A model generated the notes under the pieces. The model saw only the letters and a program-made list of their open reading frames with translations. It searched no databases and had not been told where the DNA came from. Shown here in pieces: positions 32,736-39,500 of a stretch of 39,500 nucleotides of DNA (its first letter is position 1; each line of letters begins with the position of its first letter). The stretch spans positions 1-39,500 of the forward strand of contig JAQSXJ010000027.1 in NCBI GenBank assembly GCA_029256725.1, read 5' to 3'. Both the position numbers and the translations under genes were made by a program. The DNA is from Anaerocolumna sp. (GTDB lineage: Bacteria > Bacillota > Clostridia > Lachnospirales > Lachnospiraceae).

Positions 32736-33962
32736 ATGAAAAACAGACATAAATTGGTAATCGGATTATTTTTATTTTCATTAATAGTATTATTACCAGC
32801 CAAAGTATGTATGGCAGCAGGAGTAAGTGTTAATATTAAGGCAGATAATAACTATGTAAAAAAAGGTGATTCGGTAATTGTTAGTATTTATCTTTCGTCG
32901 GATGAACTCATAGGAGATTTTGAAGGGTATCTGTCATATAATGCTGATATATTGGAATATCAAAGTGACGGTGGTGTTGCAGCAGGCGGAGAAGGCCTGG
33001 TTAAAATAACGGATATGGGAGTGCAGGAAGGAGAATCCAGCAGAAAATATGCCTTAAAATTCAAGGCTGTGGGACTAGGTAAATCCACCTTTGCTCTTAA
33101 TGAAGAAACAGGTATCTATACCTTTGAATCTGCAGATAAAATGTCAGCTTCCAGTAATCAGTTAGTAGTTGAGGTTGCGGCAGAGGATAAGGCCTCGGAT
33201 AATGCCAATCTGAAAGAACTCAAAGTAAATCCAGGAACTTTGTCAGGTGACTTTGACCCGAAGGAGAACAACTATTCCATAACGATTGATCAAGATACGA
33301 ATCAGCTTGTAATCAGTGCATTGCCGGAAGACAGTAAAGCTACTGTAACAATCAGCGGTAATAAAGATTTCAAACCAGGGCATAATGCAGTTGAAGTCAA
33401 TGTAAAAGCTGAGTCGGGCAAGGCAAATATTTATAAATTGGATGTTATAAAAGAAGAGACAGCTGTTACAGAGGAAGAACAGAACAATGAACCCGAAGAC
33501 GGTAATGAGGCAGAAGCAGGCAAAATTAAGCTTGAGAAGACAGGCGAAGAGACTTATCTTACAGGAGGATTTTATCTGCATCTATTGATTCCTGAAGAAG
33601 ATGCTGCAATACCCACTGGTTATTCAAAGACATCTCTTATGATAAATGGGGTATCAGTTTCTGTATATACTAATACAGAGGATATGGACGGAGACTTTCT
33701 TTTATTATATGGTGAGAATAAACATGGACTGAAGGGTTTCTATCAGTATGACAGAAGAGAGAATACGATACAGAGATTTAATCCCGTCAGCATCAAAGAA
33801 GGTGAAAAGTTAGTTATAAATAAAGAAACTAGAGATACGCAGCATTATCAGAACCAGATTATGATCCTTGGTATCGTAGCAGCTGTATTGGCTGGAATTT
33901 GCAGTGCTCTTGCTATCGGAATAATTAAGCTTATGCTTAAAAATAAAGGTTCAGAAGATTAA
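32736..33962 (+). CDS. Membrane-anchored protein with cohesin-like and cadherin-like domains
   Basis: 408 residues. A signal peptide ends near MAA (residue 28). Residues ~29-155 look like a cohesin-type beta-sandwich (VNIKADNNYVKKGDSVIVSIYLSS...FEGYLSYNADILEYQ...YALKFKAVGLGKSTFAL). A cadherin-like beta-sandwich (NLKELKVNPGTLSGDFDPKENNYSITI, about 163-243) is the same kind of domain that ends the upstream hydrolase. An acidic linker, a domain I do not recognise (~265-365), and one C-terminal membrane helix (IMILGIVAAVLAGICSALAIGII) follow. Cohesin-like domains bind other proteins, so it may hold a partner at the cell surface. It is in an operon with the hydrolase. The actual ligand is unknown. 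Confidence 0.75.
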   Translation: MKNRHKLVIGLFLFSLIVLLPAKVCMAAGVSVNIKADNNYVKKGDSVIVSIYLSSDELIGDFEGYLSYNADILEYQSDGGVAAGGEGLVKITDMGVQEGESSRKYALKFKAVGLGKSTFALNEETGIYTFESADKMSASSNQLVVEVAAEDKASDNANLKELKVNPGTLSGDFDPKENNYSITIDQDTNQLVISALPEDSKATVTISGNKDFKPGHNAVEVNVKAESGKANIYKLDVIKEETAVTEEEQNNEPEDGNEAEAGKIKLEKTGEETYLTGGFYLHLLIPEEDAAIPTGYSKTSLMINGVSVSVYTNTEDMDGDFLLLYGENKHGLKGFYQYDRRENTIQRFNPVSIKEGEKLVINKETRDTQHYQNQIMILGIVAAVLAGICSALAIGIIKLMLKNKGSED

Positions 33963-33973
33963 GTTGTTGCTAC

Positions 33974-34001
33974 TTGACATTTAGAATATATTTGTTATAC
34001 T
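33974..34001 (+). promoter_or_regulatory. Promoter of the gntR-mcsA-mcsB operon
   Basis: TTGACA at 33974-33979 and TATACT at 33996-34001 with a 16-base spacer. The -10 lies wholly inside the 33-bp palindrome, so a bound repressor would block it. Confidence 0.8.
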
Positions 34002-34019
34002 GACAGTATAACAAATATA
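33987..34019. promoter_or_regulatory. 33-bp perfect palindrome, likely operator of the GntR regulator
   Basis: TATATTTGTTATACTG (33987-34002), one central A (34003), and its exact reverse complement (34004-34019). The palindrome covers the -10 box and the transcription start region and ends 25 bases before the TTG start of the GntR gene. A perfect dyad of this size at a regulator's own promoter indicates autorepression; GntR proteins bind such dyads as dimers. Confidence 0.85.
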
Positions 34020-34044
34020 ACGAATGTTGCGGGAGGTGGTTAAT

Positions 34045-34440
34045 TTGATAGTGACTATTGATTTTAATAGTGATGAAGCTTTTTACATCCAGCTATGTAA
34101 TCAGATTATATTTGGTATAGCCAACGCTGAGTTCAGAGACGGTGATAATCTCCCCTCTGTACGTGATCTGGCAGATGATATCGGCATTAACATGCACACT
34201 GTGAATAAAGCATATACTATTTTAAGACAGCAGGGATATGTTAAACTGGATCGCAGAAAAGGTGCAGTAATAGCTGTAAGTGTCGATAAATTTAAAGCCA
34301 TGGAAGAATTGGCGCTTGAAATGCGTGTACTGCTTGCCAAAGCAGCCTGCAAGAACATCAGCTGTGAAGAAGTTCACGAAATTGTGGATCGAATATTTTG
34401 TGATTTCAGTTCCGACCCCAAAGAGAAAGGAAAGCCGTAA
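34045..34440 (+). CDS. YtrA-type GntR transcriptional regulator
   Basis: 131 residues from the TTG at 34045, eight bases after GGAGG; an ATG at 34024 lies upstream of the SD and is rejected. The winged HTH is canonical: YIQLCNQIIFGIANAEFRDGDNLPSVRDLADDIGINMHTVNKAYTIL, then QQGYVKLDRRKGAVI. Only a short helical tail follows, as in YtrA-type GntR proteins, which lack a large ligand domain. It is upstream of mcsA, mcsB and clpC on the same strand, 32 bases from mcsA, in the place CtsR normally occupies. A 33-bp palindrome overlaps its promoter. I infer a repressor of this locus, with the inducing signal unknown. Confidence 0.85.
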   Translation: MIVTIDFNSDEAFYIQLCNQIIFGIANAEFRDGDNLPSVRDLADDIGINMHTVNKAYTILRQQGYVKLDRRKGAVIAVSVDKFKAMEELALEMRVLLAKAACKNISCEEVHEIVDRIFCDFSSDPKEKGKP

Positions 34441-34472
34441 CCGAAATCACATCCGGACAGGAGGATGTAGTT

Positions 34473-35021
34473 ATGTTATGCGATAAGTGTAAGAAAAACG
34501 AAGCAAAGCTTTATTATACGGAAATCATTAACGGCGAGAAGAAAGAACAACATCTCTGCGAAGAATGTGCTTTGGAATACACCTCTTTTTCCATGGGTTC
34601 AGGAATGTTTAATAAGGAAATGACACTTGGTAACCTGTTGTCCTCCATACTTGGTAATTATCAGGCCCCTGGAAGTCTCCATGGAACAGAGCAAACGGAA
34701 AAGGAGCCCAGTTGTAAGAGCTGTGGAATGACTTATTCAGAGTTTTTAAAAGAAAGTCGTTTCGGATGTGCTGAGTGTTATGAGAGCTTTAAGAAGGTAC
34801 TTGAGAAGAGCCTTAAGAGCATTCAGGGTTCTGATACCCATAACGGTAAGAGACCCAAAGGCTTTGAAACAAAGACAGAAAAGCTGGTGAAAGAACTGTC
34901 AGAAATAGATAAATTATCAATAAAACTTCAGGATGCCGTGGAGAAAGAAGAATTTGAGGAGGCAGTCAGAATAAGAGATCGAATCCGTCAGTTAAAGAAG
35001 GAGGAGATGAACAATGCCTAA
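34473..35021 (+). CDS. mcsA: McsA, activator of the McsB arginine kinase
   Basis: 182 residues, the usual length. Four CxxC pairs (CDKC, CEEC, CKSC and CAEC, at about residues 3, 29, 81 and 99) form two zinc sites. The C-terminal UVR motif is VEKEEFEEAVRIRDRIRQLKKE. In Bacillus McsA binds McsB and stimulates phosphorylation of arginine on proteins destined for ClpCP. ATG 34473 follows GGAGGAT. Its last codons overlap the mcsB start by 8 bases. Confidence 0.94.
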   Translation: MLCDKCKKNEAKLYYTEIINGEKKEQHLCEECALEYTSFSMGSGMFNKEMTLGNLLSSILGNYQAPGSLHGTEQTEKEPSCKSCGMTYSEFLKESRFGCAECYESFKKVLEKSLKSIQGSDTHNGKRPKGFETKTEKLVKELSEIDKLSIKLQDAVEKEEFEEAVRIRDRIRQLKKEEMNNA

Positions 35022-36048
35022 GTGGTATAAGGAAAACGGAAAGAACAGTGATGTGGTAATATCAAGCCGTATTCGGTTGGCAAGAAATCTAGAGTCTTTT
35101 CCATTCTCAGCTAAGCTTACAGATAACCAGGCATTAGAACTGGTAGAAAAGTTAAAAGGTGCAACAGCTGTTTTAGAGGCAAAAGAAGCCAAGAAATATT
35201 ACAGCTGCAATGTGGATTTATTAACAGATGCGGAAAAGACTGCTATGGTAGAGAGGCATATAATAAGTCCTCTTTTATTAGATAGAGAACAGAGCACAGG
35301 TCTTATCCTGTCAGAAGATGAAAGAATCAGTATTATGTTAAACGAAGAAGACCATATAAGAATACAGTCGATTACCGGAGGTATGAATATAATGGGGGCA
35401 TTCGCTGAGGCTAATGCTGCTGATGACATCGCAAGTGAATTATTCGATTATGCCTACCATGAAAAATATGGCTATCTCACCTCTTGTCCCACTAATGTTG
35501 GAACAGGACTTCGTGCATCCTATATGATGTTTCTTCCCGCGTTGACTGTAACAGGTAAGATTACCAAACTGGCAGAAGAACTGTCCCAGTATGGAATCGC
35601 TTTAAGAGGAACCTATGGAGAAGCATCCAAAAGTGTAGGCAATCTGTATCAAATATCCAATCAGAAGACTCTTGGCAGTACGGAAAGAGAAATTATAGAC
35701 AGTCTTAACCGTATTGTAGAACAAGTAATGAAACAGGAACGCAGGTATAGAGAATATATCCTTACTCACAATTATGATGAATTTGAAGATAAGGTTCATC
35801 GTTCCTTTGGTGTACTAAAATATGCAAAGCAGCTCTCCTCTGTGGATGCAATGACTTTACTGTCACAGGTAAAGCTAGGAGTCGATCTGGAGTTAATCAC
35901 CTTAAAGGAAGAATGCAATGTCCATGAATTAATGATGGAGATACAGCCAGGTAATTTACAGTGTATTTTGGATAAGACTATAGGAAGTATAAGAAGAGAC
36001 AGTTTCAGAGCAGATTATGTAAGAGAGAAGCTTCCGGATATGGCTTAA
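35014..36048 (+). CDS. mcsB: McsB protein-arginine kinase
   Basis: 344 residues with the guanido-kinase fold. Key segments are VVISSRIRLARNLESFPF, LNEEDHIRIQSITGG, the catalytic Cys loop SCPTNVGTGLRASYMMFLPALT, IALRGTYGEAS and ISNQKTLGSTEREII, which match McsB. The enzyme marks damaged proteins and regulators with phosphoarginine, recognised by ClpC. The protein has no sign of loss of function. It overlaps mcsA and is followed by a 348-base structured gap before clpC. Confidence 0.95.
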   Translation: MPKWYKENGKNSDVVISSRIRLARNLESFPFSAKLTDNQALELVEKLKGATAVLEAKEAKKYYSCNVDLLTDAEKTAMVERHIISPLLLDREQSTGLILSEDERISIMLNEEDHIRIQSITGGMNIMGAFAEANAADDIASELFDYAYHEKYGYLTSCPTNVGTGLRASYMMFLPALTVTGKITKLAEELSQYGIALRGTYGEASKSVGNLYQISNQKTLGSTEREIIDSLNRIVEQVMKQERRYREYILTHNYDEFEDKVHRSFGVLKYAKQLSSVDAMTLLSQVKLGVDLELITLKEECNVHELMMEIQPGNLQCILDKTIGSIRRDSFRADYVREKLPDMA

Positions 36049-36396
36049 TTATAAAGTAATTGATTTCCGGCAGGGAGTCTGATAGCTATTGGAAGGCATC
36101 TGTTAAAGCAACCGCGCGGAAATCGGAGATTGTAGCGCAATCCAGTGTTGCGAATAATTGAATCTATCAAAGATAAGGAATAAGGATTATATAAGCTGAA
36201 TAGAGTTTTTTCTTTTTCCAAGCATAAAATTATATAAACATCAGCATTTTACACTTTGAAAAGGAAAAAACTAATATTCAACTTATATAATACCTTTCAC
36301 CTTAAAAAGGGTAAAAGAAAATTGAAAAGAAAGGATGCCACTACAGATTCTTTTACTCAAGTACTGATTTTATTAGTGGCGCAATAGGTGTAAACT
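36049..36396 (+). other. Structured 348-base gap between mcsB and clpC
   Basis: The first half holds a hairpin GATTTCCG (36061-36068) with CGGAAATC (about 36116-36123) and a second small one around GCGCAA...TTGCG (36137-36152). The second half holds a large inverted repeat at 36184-36294. I find no clear -35/-10 pair and no CtsR-type AGGTCAAA heptad repeats. It may be a leader or processing region that sets clpC apart from the rest of the operon. Confidence 0.6.
36184..36294. repeat. Imperfect 36-bp inverted repeat upstream of clpC
   Basis: The left arm 36184-36219 and the reverse complement of the right arm 36259-36294 share ATTATATAAG, TGAATA and AGTTTTTTC in the same order, matching at about 31 of 36 positions, around a spacer of about 40 bases. 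The RNA would form a long AT-rich hairpin 100 bases before the clpC start. It lacks the GC-rich stem of a normal terminator. It may be an attenuator or a small palindromic element. Confidence 0.65.
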
Positions 36397-38841
36397 ATGA
36401 ATGAGAGATATACCGAAGAAGCAAAACGTGCTATCAATTTTGCCACAGAAGTTGCTTATAAATTATCCCATAACTATGTAGGCACAGAACACCTTCTTAT
36501 AGGTTTGTTACAATCCGATGGTGTGGCAGCCAGAGTTCTGGAGAAAAACGGAGTGGAAGTAAATAAGGTATTGGAGCTGGTAAATCAGCTGATTGCTCCC
36601 AGTTCTACCATGGAAGCAAGTGAAGTTGACGGCTTTACACCAAGATCCAAAAGGATACTTGATCAGAGCTTTAAAGAGGCAGTGAGGTTAAAGAGCCAGT
36701 CCGTAGGAACTGAACATATTCTGGTCGCACTTATCAAAGAATCAGATTGTATCGCAGTCAGATTATTAAATACACTTGGCATTAATCTGCAGAAATTATA
36801 TGTGGATCTCCTAACAGCTATCGGAGCAGATATGAATACCGCCAAGAATGAATATTCTGCTAATAAGAGTAAGGCAAAGGCAAAATCCAATACCCCTACC
36901 CTGGATCAGTACAGCAGGGATTTAACGGAATATGCAAAAGAAGGTAAATTAGATCCTGTAATTGGAAGAGAATCAGAAATTCAGAGAGTTATTCAGATAT
37001 TGAGCAGACGTACCAAGAACAATCCTTGTTTGGTAGGTGAACCCGGTGTCGGTAAGACAGCCATTGCAGAAGGACTTGCCAGAAAGATCGTTGAAGGTAA
37101 TATACCGGAAGTTATTAAGGATAAGAGAGTCCTTACGCTGGATCTGTCCGGAATGGTTGCAGGTTCTAAATACAGAGGTGAATTTGAGGAAAGAATCAAG
37201 AAGGTAATCAGTGAGGTTATGAGTGATGGTAACGTGCTGCTGTTTATCGATGAAATCCATACAATTATAGGAGCAGGCGGTGCAGAAGGTGCTATTGATG
37301 CCTCTAATATATTAAAGCCCTCACTGGCAAGAGGTGAGCTGCAGTTAATCGGTGCCACCACCAGAGAAGAATACCGTAAATATATTGAGAAAGATGCCGC
37401 ACTGGAGAGAAGATTCCAGCCGGTTGTGGTAGAAGAGCCTTCAGAAGATGAAGCTATTCTTATATTAAAAGGTTTAAGAGACAGTTATGAAGCACATCAT
37501 AAGGTGAAGATTACGGATGAAGCCTTAGAAGCCGCCGTTAAGATGTCCAGCCGTTATATCAATGACCGCTATTTACCTGATAAAGCCATTGACTTAATGG
37601 ATGAAGCAGCCTCCAAAGTAAGACTCAGCACTTATATTACTTCACCTGAGGTGAAAGAGCTGGAAACTCAGATTCAGGAATTAGAAGAGCAGAAAGAACA
37701 GGCAATTAAGAACGAAGAATATGAGAAAGCCGGAGATCTAAAGAGAAAGCAGGAAGAGATAACTCTTAGCCTCAATACTTTACAGGTAAAAACAGAAAAA
37801 GAAAAGCAGGATAATCTCTTAATTGTTGGCGAGAATGAAATTGCAGACATTATCTCAAGCTGGACTAAGATTCCTGTTAGAAAACTTGCGGAAGAAGAAT
37901 CTGAGCGTTTAAGGAATCTGGAGAAGATCCTTCATGAAAGAGTTATCGGTCAGGAAGATGCCGTGTCTGCTGTATCAAAGGCAATCCGAAGAGGCCGGGT
38001 AGGCTTAAAGGATCCGGGAAGGCCGATTGGTTCCTTCTTATTCCTTGGACCTACCGGTGTAGGTAAGACAGAGCTTTCAAAAGCATTGGCAGAAGCTATG
38101 TTTGGCAGTGAGAATTCCATGATAAGAGTAGATATGTCCGAATACATGGAGAAGCACAGTGTTTCAAAACTTATTGGATCGCCTCCGGGATATGTCGGTT
38201 ATGATGAAGGCGGCCAGTTAAGTGAAAAAGTAAGGCAGAATCCTTATTCTGTTATCCTTTTTGATGAAGTAGAAAAAGCCCATCCTGATGTATTTAATAT
38301 ACTTTTGCAGGTATTGGATGACGGTCATATAACGGATGCCCAGGGAAGAAAAGTAAGCTTTAAGAATACCATTATTATAATGACCTCCAATGCAGGAGCC
38401 CAGAATATTATATCACCCAAAAAGCTTGGCTTCGCTTCAGTCAGTGATGAAAAAGAAGATTACAAGAAGATGCGTGAAGGGGTACTGGAGGAAGTAAAAC
38501 GTATCTTTAAGCCGGAGTTTATAAATAGAATTGATGAAATGATCGTATTCCACTCTCTTACCAGAGATGATATTAAGAGTATTGTAGGTATCATGCTTGC
38601 TTCCATCACTAAGAGAGCAAAACAACAGATGAGTATTATACTTGAAATAGAAGAAGAGGTAACCACTCATATTGCTGAAAAAGGCTTCGATCAGAATTAT
38701 GGTGCCAGACCTTTAAGAAGAGCAATACAGACTAATATTGAAGATAAGCTGGCAGAAGAAATACTGGAAGGTAAGATTAAGAACGGGGATACAGCTTTCG
38801 TTGGATTAATCGACAAAGAAATCAAAATTTCCAAAAAATAA
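36397..38841 (+). CDS. clpC: ClpC, AAA+ unfoldase of the ClpCP protease
   Basis: 814 residues, normal length. The N domain (1-150, two Clp_N repeats, [13 protein letters not shown] and [13 protein letters not shown]) binds McsB and phosphoarginine. AAA-1 has Walker A GEPGVGKT (214-221) and Walker [11 protein letters not shown]; a UVR-containing middle domain follows ([23 protein letters not shown]). AAA-2 has GPTGVGKT (551-558), and LGF at 677-679 is the loop that docks on ClpP. It unfolds proteins for ClpP. clpP is not in the window. The SD before ATG 36397 is weak (AGGTG). Confidence 0.96.
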   Translation: MNERYTEEAKRAINFATEVAYKLSHNYVGTEHLLIGLLQSDGVAARVLEKNGVEVNKVLELVNQLIAPSSTMEASEVDGFTPRSKRILDQSFKEAVRLKSQSVGTEHILVALIKESDCIAVRLLNTLGINLQKLYVDLLTAIGADMNTAKNEYSANKSKAKAKSNTPTLDQYSRDLTEYAKEGKLDPVIGRESEIQRVIQILSRRTKNNPCLVGEPGVGKTAIAEGLARKIVEGNIPEVIKDKRVLTLDLSGMVAGSKYRGEFEERIKKVISEVMSDGNVLLFIDEIHTIIGAGGAEGAIDASNILKPSLARGELQLIGATTREEYRKYIEKDAALERRFQPVVVEEPSEDEAILILKGLRDSYEAHHKVKITDEALEAAVKMSSRYINDRYLPDKAIDLMDEAASKVRLSTYITSPEVKELETQIQELEEQKEQAIKNEEYEKAGDLKRKQEEITLSLNTLQVKTEKEKQDNLLIVGENEIADIISSWTKIPVRKLAEEESERLRNLEKILHERVIGQEDAVSAVSKAIRRGRVGLKDPGRPIGSFLFLGPTGVGKTELSKALAEAMFGSENSMIRVDMSEYMEKHSVSKLIGSPPGYVGYDEGGQLSEKVRQNPYSVILFDEVEKAHPDVFNILLQVLDDGHITDAQGRKVSFKNTIIIMTSNAGAQNIISPKKLGFASVSDEKEDYKKMREGVLEEVKRIFKPEFINRIDEMIVFHSLTRDDIKSIVGIMLASITKRAKQQMSIILEIEEEVTTHIAEKGFDQNYGARPLRRAIQTNIEDKLAEEILEGKIKNGDTAFVGLIDKEIKISKK

Positions 38842-39014
38842 TTCAAAACTTGTGAATAATCCTGTGGAAATTGACACGAAAATATAGTATAATATGAGCT
38901 ATAATCATAAAGCGTTACATTAAGTGGAGAAGGAGGGGTGCCCTCCTGATCCATATGATTAGCATATATGACTAAAAGAAAAAGCAAGCATTTATCTATT
39001 GGGAGGATTTTTAC
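38842..39014 (+). other. Intergenic region with promoter-like boxes and a GC-rich hairpin
   Basis: TTGACA (38871-38876) is followed by two TATAAT copies (38888-38893 and 38900-38905), but the spacers are 11 and 23 bases, so neither pairing is canonical. AGGAGGG (38931-38937) pairs perfectly with CCCTCCT (38941-38947) around a 3-base loop. This hides an SD-like sequence but has no open frame of note after it. The real SD for the next gene is GGGAGGA near 39001. Confidence 0.5.
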
Positions 39015-39431
39015 ATGTCAATTGTAAAAGAGTTAATTCGTAAAGAAAGCAATGGGACAATTAGTTTCGGAAATTATGAATTAAGCGAGAAATCCAAGGT
39101 CAATGATTTCGAACATAATGGCGATTTGTATAAAGTTAAGACCTTTAAGGAAATTACAAAGTTAGAAAAGAACGGTATGATCGTATATGAATCAGTACCT
39201 GGAACTTCAGTAAATGAGTTAAACATTACCGAAAGAGAAGTTAGTTTTGCAGTAGAAGGTTATGAGGATTCTCAGATAACACTTGAACTGGAGGCAGAAA
39301 AGGAATATAAAATCTATATTGATGATACCAACTTAGGCAAGATGAAGACTAATCTTGGCGGTAAGCTGAATTTTAGCGTAGAACTTGGTGTCAATAACGG
39401 TAAAGCTGAAGTTAAAATTGTAAAGAGTTAA
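39015..39431 (+). CDS. Small conserved Lachnospiraceae protein of unknown function
   Basis: 138 residues, no signal peptide or membrane helix. It starts MSIVKELIRKESNGTISFGNYELSEKSKV and contains FKEITKLEKNGMIVYESVPGTSV and EYKIYIDDTNLGKMKTNLGGKLNFSVEL. I recall close relatives in Lachnospiraceae genomes being called endosialidase; nothing in this short, beta-rich sequence supports such an enzyme. The strong SD (GGGAGG), predicted beta-strand content and Lys/Glu rich composition suggest an abundant cytosolic protein. Its own transcription unit ends at the hairpin at 39465. Confidence 0.7.
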   Translation: MSIVKELIRKESNGTISFGNYELSEKSKVNDFEHNGDLYKVKTFKEITKLEKNGMIVYESVPGTSVNELNITEREVSFAVEGYEDSQITLELEAEKEYKIYIDDTNLGKMKTNLGGKLNFSVELGVNNGKAEVKIVKS

Positions 39432-39464
39432 TTAAAAATGTAATATGAATAGCTGGAATATTAT

Positions 39465-39490
39465 AAAGGAGAGGGTAATACCTCTCCTTT
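39465..39490 (+). terminator. Hairpin terminator after the last gene
   Basis: AAAGGAGAGG (39465-39474) pairs perfectly with CCTCTCCTTT (39481-39490) around GTAATA. It is 33 bases after the stop. The T run is limited to the last three bases of the stem, so termination may be partial. Confidence 0.7.
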
Positions 39491-39500
39491 GTTACAATTT

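Overview
The window looks like chromosomal DNA from a low-GC, anaerobic Firmicute, most likely a Lachnospiraceae-type Clostridium (Anaerocolumna / Lachnoclostridium group). This is inferred from AT-rich codon use, strong Shine-Dalgarno sequences, a T-box leader before pheST, an mcsA-mcsB-clpC locus, many secreted BIG2/SH3b/cadherin-like proteins, and small conserved families typical of that group. I see no tRNA or rRNA genes, no CRISPR array and no intact mobile element.

Layout. 1-1209: 3' part of a sialate O-acetylesterase carrying an in-frame 18-bp minisatellite. 1555-3978: SpoIID/LytB-domain membrane-anchored protein, ending exactly where the convergent YihY/BrkB membrane protein (3979-4938, minus) ends. 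5134-7865 (minus): an ABC-2 exporter pair (ATPase plus permease) preceded by an unusual regulator in which a degenerate ABC-ATPase-like domain is fused to a LytTR DNA-binding domain. A 21-bp periodic array lies between the regulator and the exporter promoter. 8180-15806: a probable operon of a dlt-like cell-envelope acylation system: racemase, adenylating enzyme, carrier protein, MBOAT acyltransferase ending in a DltX-like motif, and a DltD/SGNH-like protein with a Cys in the nucleophile position. Two secreted proteins follow, one of them a transglutaminase-like protein. 15830-19824: promoter, T-box leader and pheS-pheT. 20058-22685: a large secreted Ig/SbsA-like surface protein with its own strong promoter. 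22784-25980: VanZ-like protein, a small membrane protein and an M29-type aminopeptidase with a long N-terminal extension. 26281-29817: purE-purM-purN-purD. 30054-33962: a secreted SH3b/glucosaminidase-type cell-wall hydrolase and a cohesin-like membrane-anchored partner. 33974-38841: a YtrA-type GntR regulator with a 33-bp perfect palindrome over its promoter, then mcsA, mcsB and clpC. 39015-39431: a small conserved protein of unknown function.

How they work together. The most interesting region is 8361-13540. In the textbook Dlt pathway DltA activates D-Ala, DltC carries it, DltB (MBOAT) moves it across the membrane, and DltX/DltD pass it to teichoic acid. Here every step has a counterpart, but with differences: a dedicated racemase leads the operon, the adenylating enzyme lacks the Cys linked to D-Ala selection in Bacillus DltA, the MBOAT ends in FIYNQF as a separate DltX would, and the SGNH protein has GDC instead of GDS. 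I infer a related system that loads an amino acid, perhaps a different D-amino acid, onto an envelope polymer. The second theme is regulation: a pseudo-ATPase/LytTR fusion beside an ABC exporter, and a GntR repressor in the place normally held by CtsR in the McsAB-ClpC protein-arginine-phosphorylation locus.
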